This document shows, piece by piece, positions 47,122-57,025 of a stretch of DNA of 64,000 bases. The notes below the pieces were generated by a model that saw only the letters and a list, made by a program, of their open reading frames with translations, had not been told where the DNA came from and did not search any database. How positions within the stretch are numbered: the stretch's first letter is position 1; each line of letters starts with the position of its first letter. The DNA comes from Enterobacter ludwigii (GTDB lineage: Bacteria; Pseudomonadota; Gammaproteobacteria; Enterobacterales; Enterobacteriaceae): positions 268,254 through 332,253 of the forward strand of contig CEFQ01000010.1 of assembly GCA_900068845.1 (NCBI GenBank). The letters run 5' to 3'. The translations under genes were made by a program, and so were the position numbers.

Positions 47122-48549
47122 ATGACCACCCATTTAGTTTGGTTGCGTAATGATCTGCGCATCAATGACAACATGGCGCTGGCCGCTGCCTGCCGCGATA
47201 GCCAAACCAAAGTGATTGCGCTGTTCATCGCCACACCGCAGCAATGGCAGCAGCATCAGATGGCGCCGAAGCAGGCCGCATTCATCCAGCAAAATCTCTG
47301 TTTATTGCAGCAATCGCTGGCCGAACGCGGCATTCCATTGCATTACCATCAGTGCGATGACTTTGCCGCTTCAATTGATTACCTGGCCGAATTTTGCCAG
47401 CAACAGCAGGTTGATGCGCTGTTCTATAACTATCAGTACGAAATCAACGAACGAGAACGCGATGCTCAGGCAGAAAAGCGCCTGGACGCGCAGGGCGTAA
47501 TTTGTCAGGGATTCGACGACAGTCTGCTACTGCCGCCGGGCAGTGTGCAAACCGGCAGTAATACCATGTTCAAAGTATTCACGCCGTTTAGCAGAGCCTA
47601 TGTTCGTCGCTTGCATCAGGGACTTCCGGAGTGCTATCACGCACCGAAAGCGCGTGACGGTGCGCCTATCAACATCGAAAAAAAAATTCCCGCCTTTGAT
47701 TATCCTTGTGAAGCCTTTGATGAAAGCTGGTTTCCGGCTGGTGAAGAGGCGGCGTTAAAACAGCTGCGCCACTTTGCCCAACAGGCGGTGCAACATTATC
47801 CGGACCAGCGCGATCGTCCGGCGGTGGATGGCACCAGCCGTTTATCGGCCTATCTGGCGATTGGCGTGCTGTCGCCGCGCCAGTGCTTGCACCGGGTGTT
47901 AAAAGAGCATCCTGATGCGCTTAACGAAGGCAAAGCCTTTACCTGGCTGAACGAACTGATCTGGCGCGAGTTTTACCGTCATCTGATGGTGGCGTTTCCG
48001 GCCTTGTGTAAGCATCAGCCATTTGTCGACTGGACGCGCAACGTGGATTGGCAGCAAAACGAAGCGCATCTTAACGCCTGGCAACAGGGCAAAACCGGCT
48101 ATCCCATTGTTGATGCGGCGATGCGTCAGCTCAACACGCTGGGCTGGATGCATAACCGTCTGCGCATGATTACCGCCAGTTTTCTGGTGAAGGATCTGTT
48201 AATCGACTGGCGTGAAGGCGAGCGTTATTTCATGCAACAGTTGATCGATGGCGATCTTGCCGCCAATAACGGCGGCTGGCAGTGGGCCGCGTCAACTGGC
48301 ACCGATGCCGCACCCTATTTTCGTATTTTCAATCCGACCACCCAGGGCGAGCGCTTCGATAAACAGGGCGACTTTATCCGGCAGTGGCTGCCTGAACTCA
48401 GCGAAGTGCCCGACAGTGATATCCATCAGCCGCAAGTATGGGCGCAGAAAAATAACAAGAAACTCGATTATCCAGCGCCAATCGTGGAACATAAGGAAGC
48501 ACGTAAAAAGACACTAGACGCCTTTGAGCGCGCTCGCAGCGCGGCTTAA
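47122..48549 (+). CDS. phrB: Deoxyribodipyrimidine photolyase
   Basis: PhrB splits UV-induced cyclobutane pyrimidine dimers using blue light, with FAD as catalyst and a folate antenna. The 475-residue protein starts THLVWLRNDLRINDNMAL and carries the FAD-binding core TGYPIVDAAMRQLNTLGWMHN and AANNGGWQWAASTGTDAAPYF. It follows ybgA after 11 bases and precedes ybgI after 18 bases, probably one operon. Confidence 0.96.
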   Translation: MTTHLVWLRNDLRINDNMALAAACRDSQTKVIALFIATPQQWQQHQMAPKQAAFIQQNLCLLQQSLAERGIPLHYHQCDDFAASIDYLAEFCQQQQVDALFYNYQYEINERERDAQAEKRLDAQGVICQGFDDSLLLPPGSVQTGSNTMFKVFTPFSRAYVRRLHQGLPECYHAPKARDGAPINIEKKIPAFDYPCEAFDESWFPAGEEAALKQLRHFAQQAVQHYPDQRDRPAVDGTSRLSAYLAIGVLSPRQCLHRVLKEHPDALNEGKAFTWLNELIWREFYRHLMVAFPALCKHQPFVDWTRNVDWQQNEAHLNAWQQGKTGYPIVDAAMRQLNTLGWMHNRLRMITASFLVKDLLIDWREGERYFMQQLIDGDLAANNGGWQWAASTGTDAAPYFRIFNPTTQGERFDKQGDFIRQWLPELSEVPDSDIHQPQVWAQKNNKKLDYPAPIVEHKEARKKTLDAFERARSAA

Positions 48550-48567
48550 GGCGGTCAGGGAGCCGTA

Positions 48568-49311
48568 ATGAATAATGTCGAGTTAGAACAGATCGTCAAC
48601 CAGCAATTGAATAACAGCGCCTTCAGCGACTATGCGCCGAACGGTTTGCAGGTTGAAGGGCGCGCCGAGGTGAAAACCATCATCACCGGCGTTACCGCCT
48701 GTCAGGCGTTGCTGGATGAAGCGGTAAAGCGCAACGCCGATGCAGTGCTGGTGCATCACGGTTACTTCTGGAAGAGCGAAGCGCCGGTAATTAAAGGCAT
48801 GAAGCGCCAGCGTCTGCGTACGTTATTGGCAAATGATATCAACCTGTACGGCTGGCATCTGCCGCTGGATGCGCATCCCGAGTTGGGTAACAACGCACAG
48901 CTGGCGCGCTTGTTTGATATCGAAGTTAAAGGCGAGATTCAGCCGCTGGTGCCGTGGGGCGAGCTAGCAGCACCCTTGAGTGGCGCGGCGCTGGCAGAGA
49001 AAATTGCCCAGCGTTTAGGTCGCACGCCGCTGCACTGCAGTGACAACGCCCCTGCGCTGATAAAGCGCATTGCGTGGTGCAGCGGCGGCGGTCAGGGCTT
49101 TATCGATAGCGCAGCCGCCTTTGGCGTCGATGCCTTTATTACCGGTGAAGTGTCTGAGCAAACCATCCACAGCGCACGCGAACAAGGTTTGCATTTCTTT
49201 GCCGCCGGACACCACGCAACCGAACGCGGTGGAATCAAGGCGCTGGGCGAGTGGTTAGCTGCCCACCACGGCCTTGATGTGACCTTTATCGACATCGACA
49301 ATCCTGCCTGA
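48568..49311 (+). CDS. ybgI: NIF3-family metal-binding protein YbgI
   Basis: YbgI belongs to the NIF3/DUF34 family, a toroidal hexamer with a dimetal site. The 247-residue protein has the family metal ligands in VLVHHGYFWK, DAHPELGNN and GHHATERGG. Annotation as a type-2 GTP cyclohydrolase is common but poorly supported. It sits upstream of the pxp operon, with a promoter between them. Confidence 0.93.
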   Translation: MNNVELEQIVNQQLNNSAFSDYAPNGLQVEGRAEVKTIITGVTACQALLDEAVKRNADAVLVHHGYFWKSEAPVIKGMKRQRLRTLLANDINLYGWHLPLDAHPELGNNAQLARLFDIEVKGEIQPLVPWGELAAPLSGAALAEKIAQRLGRTPLHCSDNAPALIKRIAWCSGGGQGFIDSAAAFGVDAFITGEVSEQTIHSAREQGLHFFAAGHHATERGGIKALGEWLAAHHGLDVTFIDIDNPA

Positions 49312-49357
49312 TTTCTCCCCTCTCACGCCCTTAACCTGCGTTAGGGGCGCAAATCTG

Positions 49358-49386
49358 TTGACACATCTCTGTCACTTTCGCATAAC
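49358..49386 (+). promoter_or_regulatory. Sigma-70 promoter of the pxp operon
   Basis: A consensus TTGACA and CATAAC are separated by 17 bases. The transcript would start about 95 bases before pxpB. An imperfect inverted repeat CGCCCTTAAC / GTTAGGGGCG lies just upstream, between ybgI and this promoter. Confidence 0.6.
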
Positions 49387-49486
49387 TTATGGCCTTTACG
49401 CATAAACGATACATGCGGTTGCCATTAATGGCGCCCCTATAACATTCGTTCCGCGACATGTTTTGACTTTTACCAGGAGGTTGTTT

Positions 49487-50143
49487 TTGCAACGAGCACG
49501 TTGTTATCTGCTAGGTGAGCGCGCGGTGGTGCTGGAGCTGGAACCGCCGGTTTCGTTGGCCAGCCAGCAGCGCATCTGGGGATTATGTCAGCGTTTGCAG
49601 CAGAACGAGCAGGTAGAGGAAGTCATTCCTGGAATGAACAACCTGACGCTGCTGCTGCGCGATCCGCAACTCAATGCATTGGATGCCATTGAACGTTTGC
49701 AGCGTTGGTGGGAGGAGAGTGAAGCGCAACTGCCTGAGTCGCGCCGGGTCGAAATCCCTGTGGTGTACGGCGGCGCAGGCGGACCGGATCTGCAAGTGGT
49801 CGCCGATCGCGCCAATATGACGCCAAAGCAAGCGGTAGAACTGCACAGCAGCATCGATTACGTGGTCTATTTCATCGGCTTCCAGCCCGGTTTCCCGTAC
49901 CTCGGCGGTTTGGATGAGCGTTTACACACGCCGCGCCGCGCCGAACCGCGTGTGATGGTACCGAGTGGCTCCGTGGGCATTGGCGGCAGCCAAACCGGCA
50001 TCTATCCATTAGCCGCGCCCGGCGGTTGGCAACTGATTGGACACACGCCGCTTAGCCTCTTCGATCCGCTTCAGCATCCGCCAACACTGCTACGTCCCGG
50101 CGATAGTGTGCGTTTTGTGCCGCAGCAGGAGGGCGTATGTTAA
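49487..50143 (+). CDS. pxpB: 5-oxoprolinase subunit PxpB
   Basis: PxpB is one of three proteins of the prokaryotic ATP-dependent 5-oxoprolinase, which opens 5-oxo-L-proline to glutamate. The TTG at 49487 is chosen as the start because AGGAGG lies 6 bases upstream and it yields 218 residues beginning [20 protein letters not shown], like E. coli PxpB. An ATG 8 codons upstream lies on the wrong side of that site. It is related to the kinase-inhibitor/allophanate hydrolase subunit 1 family ([12 protein letters not shown]). pxpC overlaps by 7 bases. Confidence 0.95.
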   Translation: MQRARCYLLGERAVVLELEPPVSLASQQRIWGLCQRLQQNEQVEEVIPGMNNLTLLLRDPQLNALDAIERLQRWWEESEAQLPESRRVEIPVVYGGAGGPDLQVVADRANMTPKQAVELHSSIDYVVYFIGFQPGFPYLGGLDERLHTPRRAEPRVMVPSGSVGIGGSQTGIYPLAAPGGWQLIGHTPLSLFDPLQHPPTLLRPGDSVRFVPQQEGVC

Positions 50144-51069
50144 AAATTCTTCGCGCAGGCATGATGGCCTCGCTACAGGACTACGGCCGCACCGGCTTCC
50201 GCCAATATGGCATCAGCGTTGGCGGCGCGCTCGATCAACCGGCAATGCGTACCGCCAATATGCTGGTGGGCAACCCCGAGCAGAGCGCGGTGCTGGAAAT
50301 CGTGCTGGGACAACTTAAAGTGCAGTTTACCCGCGATGGCTGGTTTGCGCTGACGGGCGCCGGCTGCAATGCCGATCTGGATGGCAACCCCGTCTGGACC
50401 GGCTGGCGACTACCGATGAAAAAAGGTCAGGTGCTGACGCTGGCGACGCCAACGCGCGGTATGCGCAGTTATCTGGCGGTGAACGGAGGCTTTGCCGTGC
50501 CGGAAATGCTCGGTTCGGTTAGTACCGATCTCAAGGCGGCATTTGGCGGCTGGCAGGGACGTAAATTGCAGGACGGCGACGAACTGCCGTTGGGCAAACC
50601 GACGCGTGACTTCCATGATAAAGCCGGCGTGCGCCAATTGCTGTGGGGCAACCGCATCCGTGCCTTAGCGGGCCCGGAATATAACGAGTTCTCCCGTGAG
50701 GCGCAGCAAGGTTTCTGGCGCAGTCCGTGGAAACTCAGCCCACAAAGCAACCGGATGGGCTATCGCTTGCAGGGACGTGAACTGAAGCGCGATGCCACGC
50801 GCGATTTGCTATCACACGGTTTAGTGCCCGGCGTGGTGCAGGTGCCGCCTAACGGCCAACCGATTGTGTTGATGGCCGATGCCCAGACCACCGGCGGTTA
50901 TCCGCGCATTGCCTGCGTTATCGAAGCCGATCTCTACCATCTGGCGCAAATTCGTCTTGGCGAGCCCATTCACTTTATTCACTGCACGCTGGAGGATGCG
51001 ATCAGCGCCAAACAGCATCAACAACGTTCGTTCGACCAAATGGCTTGGGGACTGGCACATGAAGATTGA
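50137..51069 (+). CDS. pxpC: 5-oxoprolinase subunit PxpC
   Basis: PxpC, of the allophanate hydrolase subunit 2 family, pairs with PxpB to phosphorylate and activate 5-oxoproline. The 310-residue protein has the start [21 protein letters not shown] and the conserved [19 protein letters not shown] block. It overlaps pxpB by 7 bases and pxpA by 11 bases, so the three are co-translated. Confidence 0.95.
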   Translation: MLKILRAGMMASLQDYGRTGFRQYGISVGGALDQPAMRTANMLVGNPEQSAVLEIVLGQLKVQFTRDGWFALTGAGCNADLDGNPVWTGWRLPMKKGQVLTLATPTRGMRSYLAVNGGFAVPEMLGSVSTDLKAAFGGWQGRKLQDGDELPLGKPTRDFHDKAGVRQLLWGNRIRALAGPEYNEFSREAQQGFWRSPWKLSPQSNRMGYRLQGRELKRDATRDLLSHGLVPGVVQVPPNGQPIVLMADAQTTGGYPRIACVIEADLYHLAQIRLGEPIHFIHCTLEDAISAKQHQQRSFDQMAWGLAHED

Positions 51070-51796
51070 TCTTAACGCCGATCTCGGCGAAGGCAGCGCC
51101 AGCGATCAGGCGCTGCTGACGCTGGTCAGTTCAGCCAATATCGCCTGTGGCTTCCACGCCGGTGATGCACAAACCATGCTGCAATCGGTGCGCTGGGCGA
51201 AAGCGTCTGGCGTGGCGATCGGTGCCCATCCGAGCTTCCCCGATCGGGAAAACTTTGGCCGCACCGCCATGCAGCTGCCGCCGGAAACGGTGTATGCGCA
51301 GATGATCTATCAGATTGGTGCGCTAAAAAGTATTGCGGAAAGCGAAGGTGAACGACTGGTGCACGTCAAGCCGCACGGCATGCTGTATAACCAGGCTGCG
51401 GGCGATCCGCAGTTAGCAGATGCTATCGCGCGCGCGGTAAAAGCCGTGGATAGCGGATTGATTCTGGTGGGATTGGCGGGCAGCGCCTCGATTACGGCGG
51501 CGGCGCATCATGGTTTGCGCACGCGCGAAGAGGTGTTTGCCGATCGTGGCTATCTGGCAAGCGGGGCTTTAGTACCCCGCAGTCAGCCTAAGGCGATGAT
51601 TGAAGATGCCGATCAGGCGCTGGCGCAAACGCTGGCGATGGTGCAGCAGCGTCAGGTGCTAAGCATCAGCGGTGAATGGGTGAAGGTCAACGCGGAAACC
51701 GTTTGTTTACACGGTGACGGTGCGCATGCGCTGCAGTTCGCCCGTACGCTGCGCGCCGCCTTTGCGACAAATCAGATTGCCGTCACCAGCACATAA
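51059..51796 (+). CDS. pxpA: 5-oxoprolinase subunit PxpA (LamB/YcsF family)
   Basis: PxpA hydrolyses the activated intermediate made by PxpBC to release glutamate. The ATG at 51059 gives 245 residues ([12 protein letters not shown]), one more than E. coli. Conserved metal and substrate residues occur in [24 protein letters not shown] and [11 protein letters not shown]. The frame is open a further 60 codons upstream, but that is inside pxpC. A hairpin terminator follows. Confidence 0.96.
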   Translation: MKIDLNADLGEGSASDQALLTLVSSANIACGFHAGDAQTMLQSVRWAKASGVAIGAHPSFPDRENFGRTAMQLPPETVYAQMIYQIGALKSIAESEGERLVHVKPHGMLYNQAAGDPQLADAIARAVKAVDSGLILVGLAGSASITAAAHHGLRTREEVFADRGYLASGALVPRSQPKAMIEDADQALAQTLAMVQQRQVLSISGEWVKVNAETVCLHGDGAHALQFARTLRAAFATNQIAVTST

Positions 51797-51809
51797 CATT
51801 TTACTCATT

Positions 51810-51839
51810 GCCCGGCCTCACGCCGGGCTTTGTCTTTTC
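51810..51839 (+). terminator. Intrinsic terminator between pxpA and the DUF969 gene
   Basis: GCCCGGC-CTCAC-GCCGGGC is followed by TTTGTCTTTT. It would reduce, rather than necessarily stop, transcription into the DUF969-DUF979-pcp genes that start 16 bases later. Confidence 0.75.
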
Positions 51840-51854
51840 ACATAAGGGAACAAC

Positions 51855-52583
51855 ATGGATAACGTGGTTAACCTCTGGCCGCTGCTGGGCATTGCCGCCA
51901 TCATTGTGGGTTTTGTGCTGCGCTTTAACCCGGTGCTGGTGGTCATTGTAGCGGGCTTCGTCACCGGGCTGGCGGCGCATCTGCCGCTGGCGGATATTCT
52001 GGAAAAACTCGGTTCTGGCTTCCTCAATACGCGTAACCTGCCGTTGATTCTGCTGCTGCCGCTGGCGGTTATCGGCCTGCTGGAGCGTCATGGCTTGAAA
52101 GAGCGCGCGCAAAGCTGGATCGCGCAGATCAAAACCGCTACGGCGGGTCGCTTGCTGATCGTCTACCTGTTCGTGCGTGAAGCTACCGCCGCGCTGGGCT
52201 TAACCAGCCTTGGCGGCCATCCGCAGATGGTGCGTCCGCTGCTGGCACCGATGGCGGAAGGTGCCACGGAAAACCGCTACGGTGAAGTCCCGCCAGAAGT
52301 GCGTCATCGTCTGCGCGCCATGTCTGCGGCGACCGATAACATTGGTCTGTTCTTTGGCGAGGATATCTTCGTTGCCTTTGGCGCGATTATCTTCATGCAT
52401 AATTTTATGCAGGAATCTGCCGGTATCAGCACTGAACCGCTGCATATCGCGCTGTGGGGCATTCCTACCGCAATTTGTGCTTTCCTCATTCATTCAGCCC
52501 GTCTGGTGCGTCTTGATCGTCAACTCTCGCGTGAATTGGGCGCGTTGAACCAGCAGGCGCTGAACGCCAAAGGAGGAAAGTAA
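51855..52583 (+). CDS. DUF969 integral membrane protein, putative transporter subunit
   Basis: This 242-residue protein has about five to six hydrophobic helices (LWPLLGIAAIIVGFVLRF, PVLVVIVAGFVTGLAAHLP, LPLILLLPLAVIGLLE and two later ones) and conserved polar stretches VREATAALGLTSLGGHPQMV and DNIGLFFGEDIFVAFGAI. It fits DUF969, whose function is not established. Its last base is the first base of the DUF979 start (TAATG-type overlap). Its place between 5-oxoprolinase genes and pyroglutamyl peptidase suggests that the pair moves 5-oxoproline or pyroglutamyl peptides. That role is inference. Confidence 0.8.
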   Translation: MDNVVNLWPLLGIAAIIVGFVLRFNPVLVVIVAGFVTGLAAHLPLADILEKLGSGFLNTRNLPLILLLPLAVIGLLERHGLKERAQSWIAQIKTATAGRLLIVYLFVREATAALGLTSLGGHPQMVRPLLAPMAEGATENRYGEVPPEVRHRLRAMSAATDNIGLFFGEDIFVAFGAIIFMHNFMQESAGISTEPLHIALWGIPTAICAFLIHSARLVRLDRQLSRELGALNQQALNAKGGK

Positions 52584-53599
52584 TGTTCCAGCAACAATAT
52601 TTGATGTGGCTGGCAGGGGTGATCCTGCTGGTTGTCGCGGTACTTTCCTGGCGTGACAGCGCCAACCCGCGCCGCTTTACCACTGGCCTGTTCTGGGCAC
52701 TGTATGGTCTGATTTTCCTGATTGGTGATGGTGCCTATCAGCTGATGGGGCAATGGGCGGGTGATGCCGCACTGGGCCGCCGCTGGTTGCATATCGGCGT
52801 GGGCGTTGCCGTGGTATTGATGGCGTTAATCGCCGGTTTCGGCGGCGTGCGTTTGGGCCGCTATCATCAGCGCAGTGATGAGCAGAAGCAGGAAAGCGCA
52901 ACGCGTCTGCGCAACAAACTGTTCCTGCCGGCGCTGGCGATTCCGCTGGTGACAGTGATTGGCGTACTGGCGTTTAACCATATTCCTGGTTTGCAGGACA
53001 CCGTGTTTGGCCCGGGCAATCACTCCACGCTGGTGACACTGTTCTCAATGATGATTGGCTGCCTGCTGGGCTGGCTGATTGCGTTGAAAATTACCCATGA
53101 AAAGCCGCTGCAGTCGATGCAGGAAACCCGTCGCCTGCTGGACGCGGTGGGTTGGGCGTTTATTCTGCCGCAAATCCTCGCCACGCTCGGCCTGCTGTTT
53201 ACCAGTGCCGGGGTCGGCACGGCGATTTCGCATCTCACCGAGCAGTATCTGGCGGTTGATAATCGTCTGATTGCCGTCGCGGTCTATGCGGGTGGCATGG
53301 CGTTGCTGACCATGGTGATGGGCAATGCGTTTGCCGCCTTCCCGATCGTCACGGCGGGCATTGGTATTCCGATTCTGGTGCTGCAACACGGCGGTAATCC
53401 GGCGGTGATGGCGGCGATTGGTATGTTCTCCGGCTATTGCGGCACGCTGATGACGCCGATGGCGGCCAACTTCAACATCGTGCCGGCGCGCCTGCTGGAG
53501 CTGCCAGACCGCAACGCGGTGATCAAGGCTCAGGTGCCAACCGGTGTGCTACTGTTGGTAGTGAATATTTTCCTGCTCTACTTCCTGATGTTCCTGTGA
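52583..53599 (+). CDS. DUF979 integral membrane protein, putative transporter partner
   Basis: This 338-residue protein has about nine to ten hydrophobic segments, including [34 protein letters not shown] and the C-terminal [17 protein letters not shown]. The glycine-rich [20 protein letters not shown] and [15 protein letters not shown] strings resemble re-entrant or substrate-binding parts of secondary transporters. It belongs to DUF979, found next to DUF969. The one-base overlap with the upstream gene argues for a stoichiometric pair. No ATPase is nearby, so transport would be ion-coupled if it occurs. Confidence 0.8.
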   Translation: MFQQQYLMWLAGVILLVVAVLSWRDSANPRRFTTGLFWALYGLIFLIGDGAYQLMGQWAGDAALGRRWLHIGVGVAVVLMALIAGFGGVRLGRYHQRSDEQKQESATRLRNKLFLPALAIPLVTVIGVLAFNHIPGLQDTVFGPGNHSTLVTLFSMMIGCLLGWLIALKITHEKPLQSMQETRRLLDAVGWAFILPQILATLGLLFTSAGVGTAISHLTEQYLAVDNRLIAVAVYAGGMALLTMVMGNAFAAFPIVTAGIGIPILVLQHGGNPAVMAAIGMFSGYCGTLMTPMAANFNIVPARLLELPDRNAVIKAQVPTGVLLLVVNIFLLYFLMFL

Positions 53600-53606
53600 G
53601 GTTGCC

Positions 53607-54254
53607 ATGAAAACGGTGTTAATGACGGCATTTGAGCCCTTTGGTGGCGAAAGTATCAATCCTTCGTGGGAAGCGGTGCGCAGCTTCGACGGTAAAGAGA
53701 TCGCCGGTGCGCGCATTGTGGTGCGCCAGCTGCCGGTGGTATTTGCCACCTGTGGTGAGGTGCTGACGCGCGCACTGGAGGAGATTCAACCCGATCGCGT
53801 GTTGTGCGTTGGGCAAGCCGGAGGCCGCGCCGATATTACCGTTGAACGCGTCGCTATTAACGTGGATGACGCACGCATTCCGGATAACGATCAGCAGCAG
53901 CCGATCGATCAGCCGATTGAGGCCGATGGCCCGGCAGCCTATTTCTCTACGCTGCCGATCAAAGCGATGGTTGCCGCACTGCGCGAAGTGGGCGTGCCAG
54001 CTTCGGTATCGCAAACTGCCGGTACCTTCACCTGTAATCACGTGATGTACAGCCTGCTGCACTGGATTCATACCACTAACAGCAAGGCGCGCGGCGGCTT
54101 TATTCACATCCCGTACATGCCGGAACAAGCGGTAAATCACCCTGGTGTGGCAAGTATGGCCACCGCCAGCGTCATTCAGGCGCTGGAGACTTCGCTGCAG
54201 GTTATCCTGAGCACGGAAAGTGATATCCGCGTCGTTGGTGGCGCCACCCATTAA
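53607..54254 (+). CDS. pcp: Pyrrolidone-carboxylate peptidase (pyroglutamyl peptidase I)
   Basis: Pcp removes N-terminal pyroglutamate from peptides, releasing 5-oxoproline. The 215-residue cysteine peptidase of family C15 has [16 protein letters not shown], the glutamate after [17 protein letters not shown], the nucleophile in [14 protein letters not shown] and the histidine in [12 protein letters not shown]. Its product is the substrate of PxpABC encoded just upstream, so the cluster forms a complete salvage path. It starts 8 bases after the DUF979 gene. Confidence 0.96.
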   Translation: MKTVLMTAFEPFGGESINPSWEAVRSFDGKEIAGARIVVRQLPVVFATCGEVLTRALEEIQPDRVLCVGQAGGRADITVERVAINVDDARIPDNDQQQPIDQPIEADGPAAYFSTLPIKAMVAALREVGVPASVSQTAGTFTCNHVMYSLLHWIHTTNSKARGGFIHIPYMPEQAVNHPGVASMATASVIQALETSLQVILSTESDIRVVGGATH

Positions 54255-54265
54255 CCGGAGTTTTT

Positions 54266-55054
54266 ATGCCTGAGGGACCGGAGATCCGCCGCGCAGCGGA
54301 TCAACTGGCAGAGGCAATGGTTGGCAAACCGCTCACCGATGTGTGGTTTGCCTTTCCGGCGCTCAAGACCTATGAACCGGCATTGATGGACGCCACCATC
54401 AATGCCTTCGAAACGCGCGGTAAAGCGCTGCTCACCCACTTCTCCAACGGGTTAACGCTCTACAGCCACAATCAGCTGTACGGCGTGTGGCGTGTGGTGC
54501 CCACCGGTACGCAGCCGAATACCACGCGCCAGTTACGCGTGCGGCTCGCAACTGCGGATAAAACCATTTTGCTGTATAGCGCGTCGGATATTGAGCTGCT
54601 CAATGCCGATACCTTAGCCGCGCATCCGTTTTTGCAGCGCGTGGGCCCGGATGTGCTGGATGCCAGCTTAACGGTTGAGGAGGTGCGCGATCGTCTGCTG
54701 TCGCCACGTTTTCGTCGTCGCCAGTTCAGCGGCTTGCTGCTCGATCAGGCTTTTCTCGCCGGCTTGGGCAATTATCTGCGGGTGGAGATTTTGTGGCACG
54801 CCGGACTGCTGGCGTCACATCGGGCCCAGGATCTGAGCGAACAGCAGTTAACGGCGCTGAGTGAGGCGATGCTGGCGGTGCCGCGCTTGTCGTATCAGAT
54901 GCGTGGCAGCATGAAGAAGTATCACGAGGATGCGGCTTTTCGCTTCGAGGTGTTTCATCGGCAGGGTAAGAAATGTCGGCGGTGCGGCGCGGTGATTGAG
55001 AAGGGCGTGTTGTCATCGCGGCCGTTTTACTGGTGTCCGGGATGCCAGTCATAG
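54266..55054 (+). CDS. nei: Endonuclease VIII (Nei)
   Basis: Nei is a DNA glycosylase/AP lyase that removes oxidised pyrimidines. The 262-residue protein begins [14 protein letters not shown], where Pro2 is the nucleophile and Glu3 the acid, has Lys in FETRGKALL, and a C-terminal zinc finger ([12 protein letters not shown]). It follows pcp after 11 bases. Its TAG stop forms the first bases of a dispersed repeat arm. Confidence 0.96.
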   Translation: MPEGPEIRRAADQLAEAMVGKPLTDVWFAFPALKTYEPALMDATINAFETRGKALLTHFSNGLTLYSHNQLYGVWRVVPTGTQPNTTRQLRVRLATADKTILLYSASDIELLNADTLAAHPFLQRVGPDVLDASLTVEEVRDRLLSPRFRRRQFSGLLLDQAFLAGLGNYLRVEILWHAGLLASHRAQDLSEQQLTALSEAMLAVPRLSYQMRGSMKKYHEDAAFRFEVFHRQGKKCRRCGAVIEKGVLSSRPFYWCPGCQS

Positions 55055-55072
55055 CGGCGCGATTTATCACGC
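55052..55072. repeat. Single arm of the dispersed palindromic repeat
   Basis: TAGCGGCGCGATTTATCACG(C) matches the reverse complement of the arm at 17064-17084 with one mismatch in 21. It begins exactly at the nei stop codon. The second arm is missing or eroded, and the gltA terminator follows. Confidence 0.65.
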
Positions 55073-55074
55073 AA

Positions 55075-55100
55075 TAAAAAAGGCGGCCATTTGGCCACCT
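55075..55100 (-). terminator. Intrinsic terminator after gltA
   Basis: On the minus strand AGGTGGCC-AAAT-GGCCGCCT (one internal mismatch) is followed by six T, 6 bases beyond the gltA stop. Confidence 0.8.
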
Positions 55101-55105
55101 TTCTC

Positions 55106-56389
55106 TTATTTATCCAGCGCCGAGGTAAAGGGACGCTCGGTGTAACCGGTATACAGCTGACGCGGACGCGCAATCTTCATGCCTTCGTCGTGCATCTCTT
55201 TCCAGTGTGCAATCCAGCCCACGGTACGCGCCATCGCGAAGATAACGGTAAACATGGAAGACGGAATACCCATTGCTTTCAGAATAATGCCTGAGTAGAA
55301 ATCGACGTTTGGATAGAGTTTACGTTCAATGAAGTACGGGTCGTTCAGCGCAATGTGTTCCAGCTCCATCGCCACTTCCAGCAGATCATCTTTCATGCCC
55401 AGTTCATTCAGCACTTCGTGACAGGTATCGCGCATCACGGTGGCACGCGGATCGTAGTTTTTGTACACGCGGTGGCCAAAGCCCATCAGACGGAACGAGT
55501 CGTTCTTGTCTTTCGCGCGTTTAACGAACTCTGGGATGTGATCAACGGTGCTGATCTCTTCCAGCATGCGCAGTGTCGCTTCGTTGGCACCGCCGTGCGC
55601 CGGTCCCCACAGTGAAGCGATACCGGCGGCGATACAGGCAAACGGGTTGGCGCCTGAAGAGCCTGCGGTACGTACGGTAGAAGTAGACGCGTTTTGCTCG
55701 TGGTCGGCGTGCAGAATCAGAATACGATCCATCGCACGTTCCAGTACCGGGTTCACTTTGTACTCTTCGCACGGCGTGGCGAACATCATGTGCAGGAAGT
55801 TACCGGCATAAGAGAGGTCGTTGCGTGGATACACAAACGGCTGACCAATCGAGTATTTGTAGCACATCGCCGCCATGGTCGGCATTTTCGACAGCAGGCG
55901 GAACGCAGCGATTTCACGGTGACGCTCAATGTTGACGTCTAAAGAGTCGTGATAAAACGCTGCCAGCGCCCCGGTCACACCGCACATCACTGCCATTGGA
56001 TGTGAATCGCGACGGAAGCCGTGGAACAGTCGAGTGATTTGCTCATGAATCATGGTGTGGCGGGTAACGGTGGTGCGGAATTCTTCAAACTGGGCTTGGG
56101 TCGGGGCTTCGCCATTCAGCAAGATGTAACACACTTCGAGATAGTTAGAGTGGGTTGCCAGCTGGTCAATCGGGAAACCGCGGTGTAACAGAATGCCTTC
56201 GTCACCGTCGATAAAGGTGATCTTAGATTCGCAGGACGCCGTAGAGGTGAAGCCGGGATCGAAGGTGAACAGGCCTTGTGAGCCAAGGGCGCGCACATCA
56301 ACAACATCTTGACCCAGCGTGCCTTGCATCACGTCCAGTTCAACAGACGTATTATCTTGTAGGGTTAGCGTCACTTTTTTATCTGTCAT
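55106..56389 (-). CDS. gltA: Citrate synthase (type II)
   Basis: GltA condenses acetyl-CoA and oxaloacetate at the entry of the TCA cycle. The 427-residue protein has the catalytic residues in [12 protein letters not shown] (His), [13 protein letters not shown] (His) and PNVDFYSGI (Asp), as in the hexameric, NADH-inhibited form of enterics. GGAG lies 9-12 bases before the ATG. It is divergent from sdhCDAB, with a 636-base shared control region. Confidence 0.97.
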   Translation of the reverse strand: MTDKKVTLTLQDNTSVELDVMQGTLGQDVVDVRALGSQGLFTFDPGFTSTASCESKITFIDGDEGILLHRGFPIDQLATHSNYLEVCYILLNGEAPTQAQFEEFRTTVTRHTMIHEQITRLFHGFRRDSHPMAVMCGVTGALAAFYHDSLDVNIERHREIAAFRLLSKMPTMAAMCYKYSIGQPFVYPRNDLSYAGNFLHMMFATPCEEYKVNPVLERAMDRILILHADHEQNASTSTVRTAGSSGANPFACIAAGIASLWGPAHGGANEATLRMLEEISTVDHIPEFVKRAKDKNDSFRLMGFGHRVYKNYDPRATVMRDTCHEVLNELGMKDDLLEVAMELEHIALNDPYFIERKLYPNVDFYSGIILKAMGIPSSMFTVIFAMARTVGWIAHWKEMHDEGMKIARPRQLYTGYTERPFTSALDK

Positions 56390-56781
56390 TATTTCGTCTC
56401 CATAGCGCCTTTAAGGTAAGGATCTTAGACACCAGAATAGCCTTCATGTTGCATAAAACCACAATCTTCACAGCATCACTCTGCGGTAACGTGGTTCGTG
56501 CAGGGTTACAGAGTGAACGCTGAATTTGGGCCATTCGGTGGCATCGGGGCATGACATGCTGCACATCGAGGATGTTAAAGTTCCTGTCACGACATAACTT
56601 CTTGGTAACCAATAACCTGATGCTTTGTAATGCTTGTATTGGCAATGTTACATAACTTGAGCTTAGGGGAAAGTGTATCCCCATAACTTTTGTGCATCAT
56701 AGGGCTTTAATGCGATTGTTTGTAACTGAAATGTTGATCTTTTGTCAAATCAGATAATTAAAAATGTATTAATTGTGAAAT

Positions 56782-56799
56782 TCGTGAGCATGATCACTG
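56782..56799. promoter_or_regulatory. CRP-cAMP site upstream of sdhC
   Basis: CGTGA-N6-TCACT matches the CRP consensus in 8 of 10 key positions (GTGA/TCAC intact), about 37 bases upstream of the sdhC -35. Confidence 0.6.
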
Positions 56800-56835
56800 T
56801 TCAACCTAAATGTGACCAAAGAGATTGTAGGGGAA

Positions 56836-56864
56836 TTGTAATCAGAATGTGATCCTCCTATACT
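56836..56864 (+). promoter_or_regulatory. Sigma-70 promoter of sdhCDAB
   Basis: TTGTAA and TATACT are separated by exactly 17 bases, giving a start near 56871 and a leader of about 155 bases. Confidence 0.65.
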
Positions 56865-57025
56865 GCGGCCAGGTCTCCGGAACACCCTGACACCAGGAGC
56901 CACCCAGCGTTTTACCCGCTTTATTAACACTGGATGTTGCTATTTTGGTGGCGGTTGCAGTCTGAACACATGCTGTGTCTCTGTTGCAACTCAGGACCGG
57001 AGGAAGCAAAATAAAAAAGAGCTGT

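Larger units (their letters stand above)
56390..57025. promoter_or_regulatory. gltA-sdhC divergent control region
   Basis: These 636 bases contain a CRP site (56782-56799), a sigma-70 promoter toward sdhC (56836-56864) and AT-rich sequences (56740-56780) of the sort bound by ArcA. The gltA promoters on the minus strand are not pinned down. The sdhC leader is about 155 bases long and is a likely target for sRNAs such as RyhB or Spot 42, as known in E. coli. No coding sequence is supported. Confidence 0.6.
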
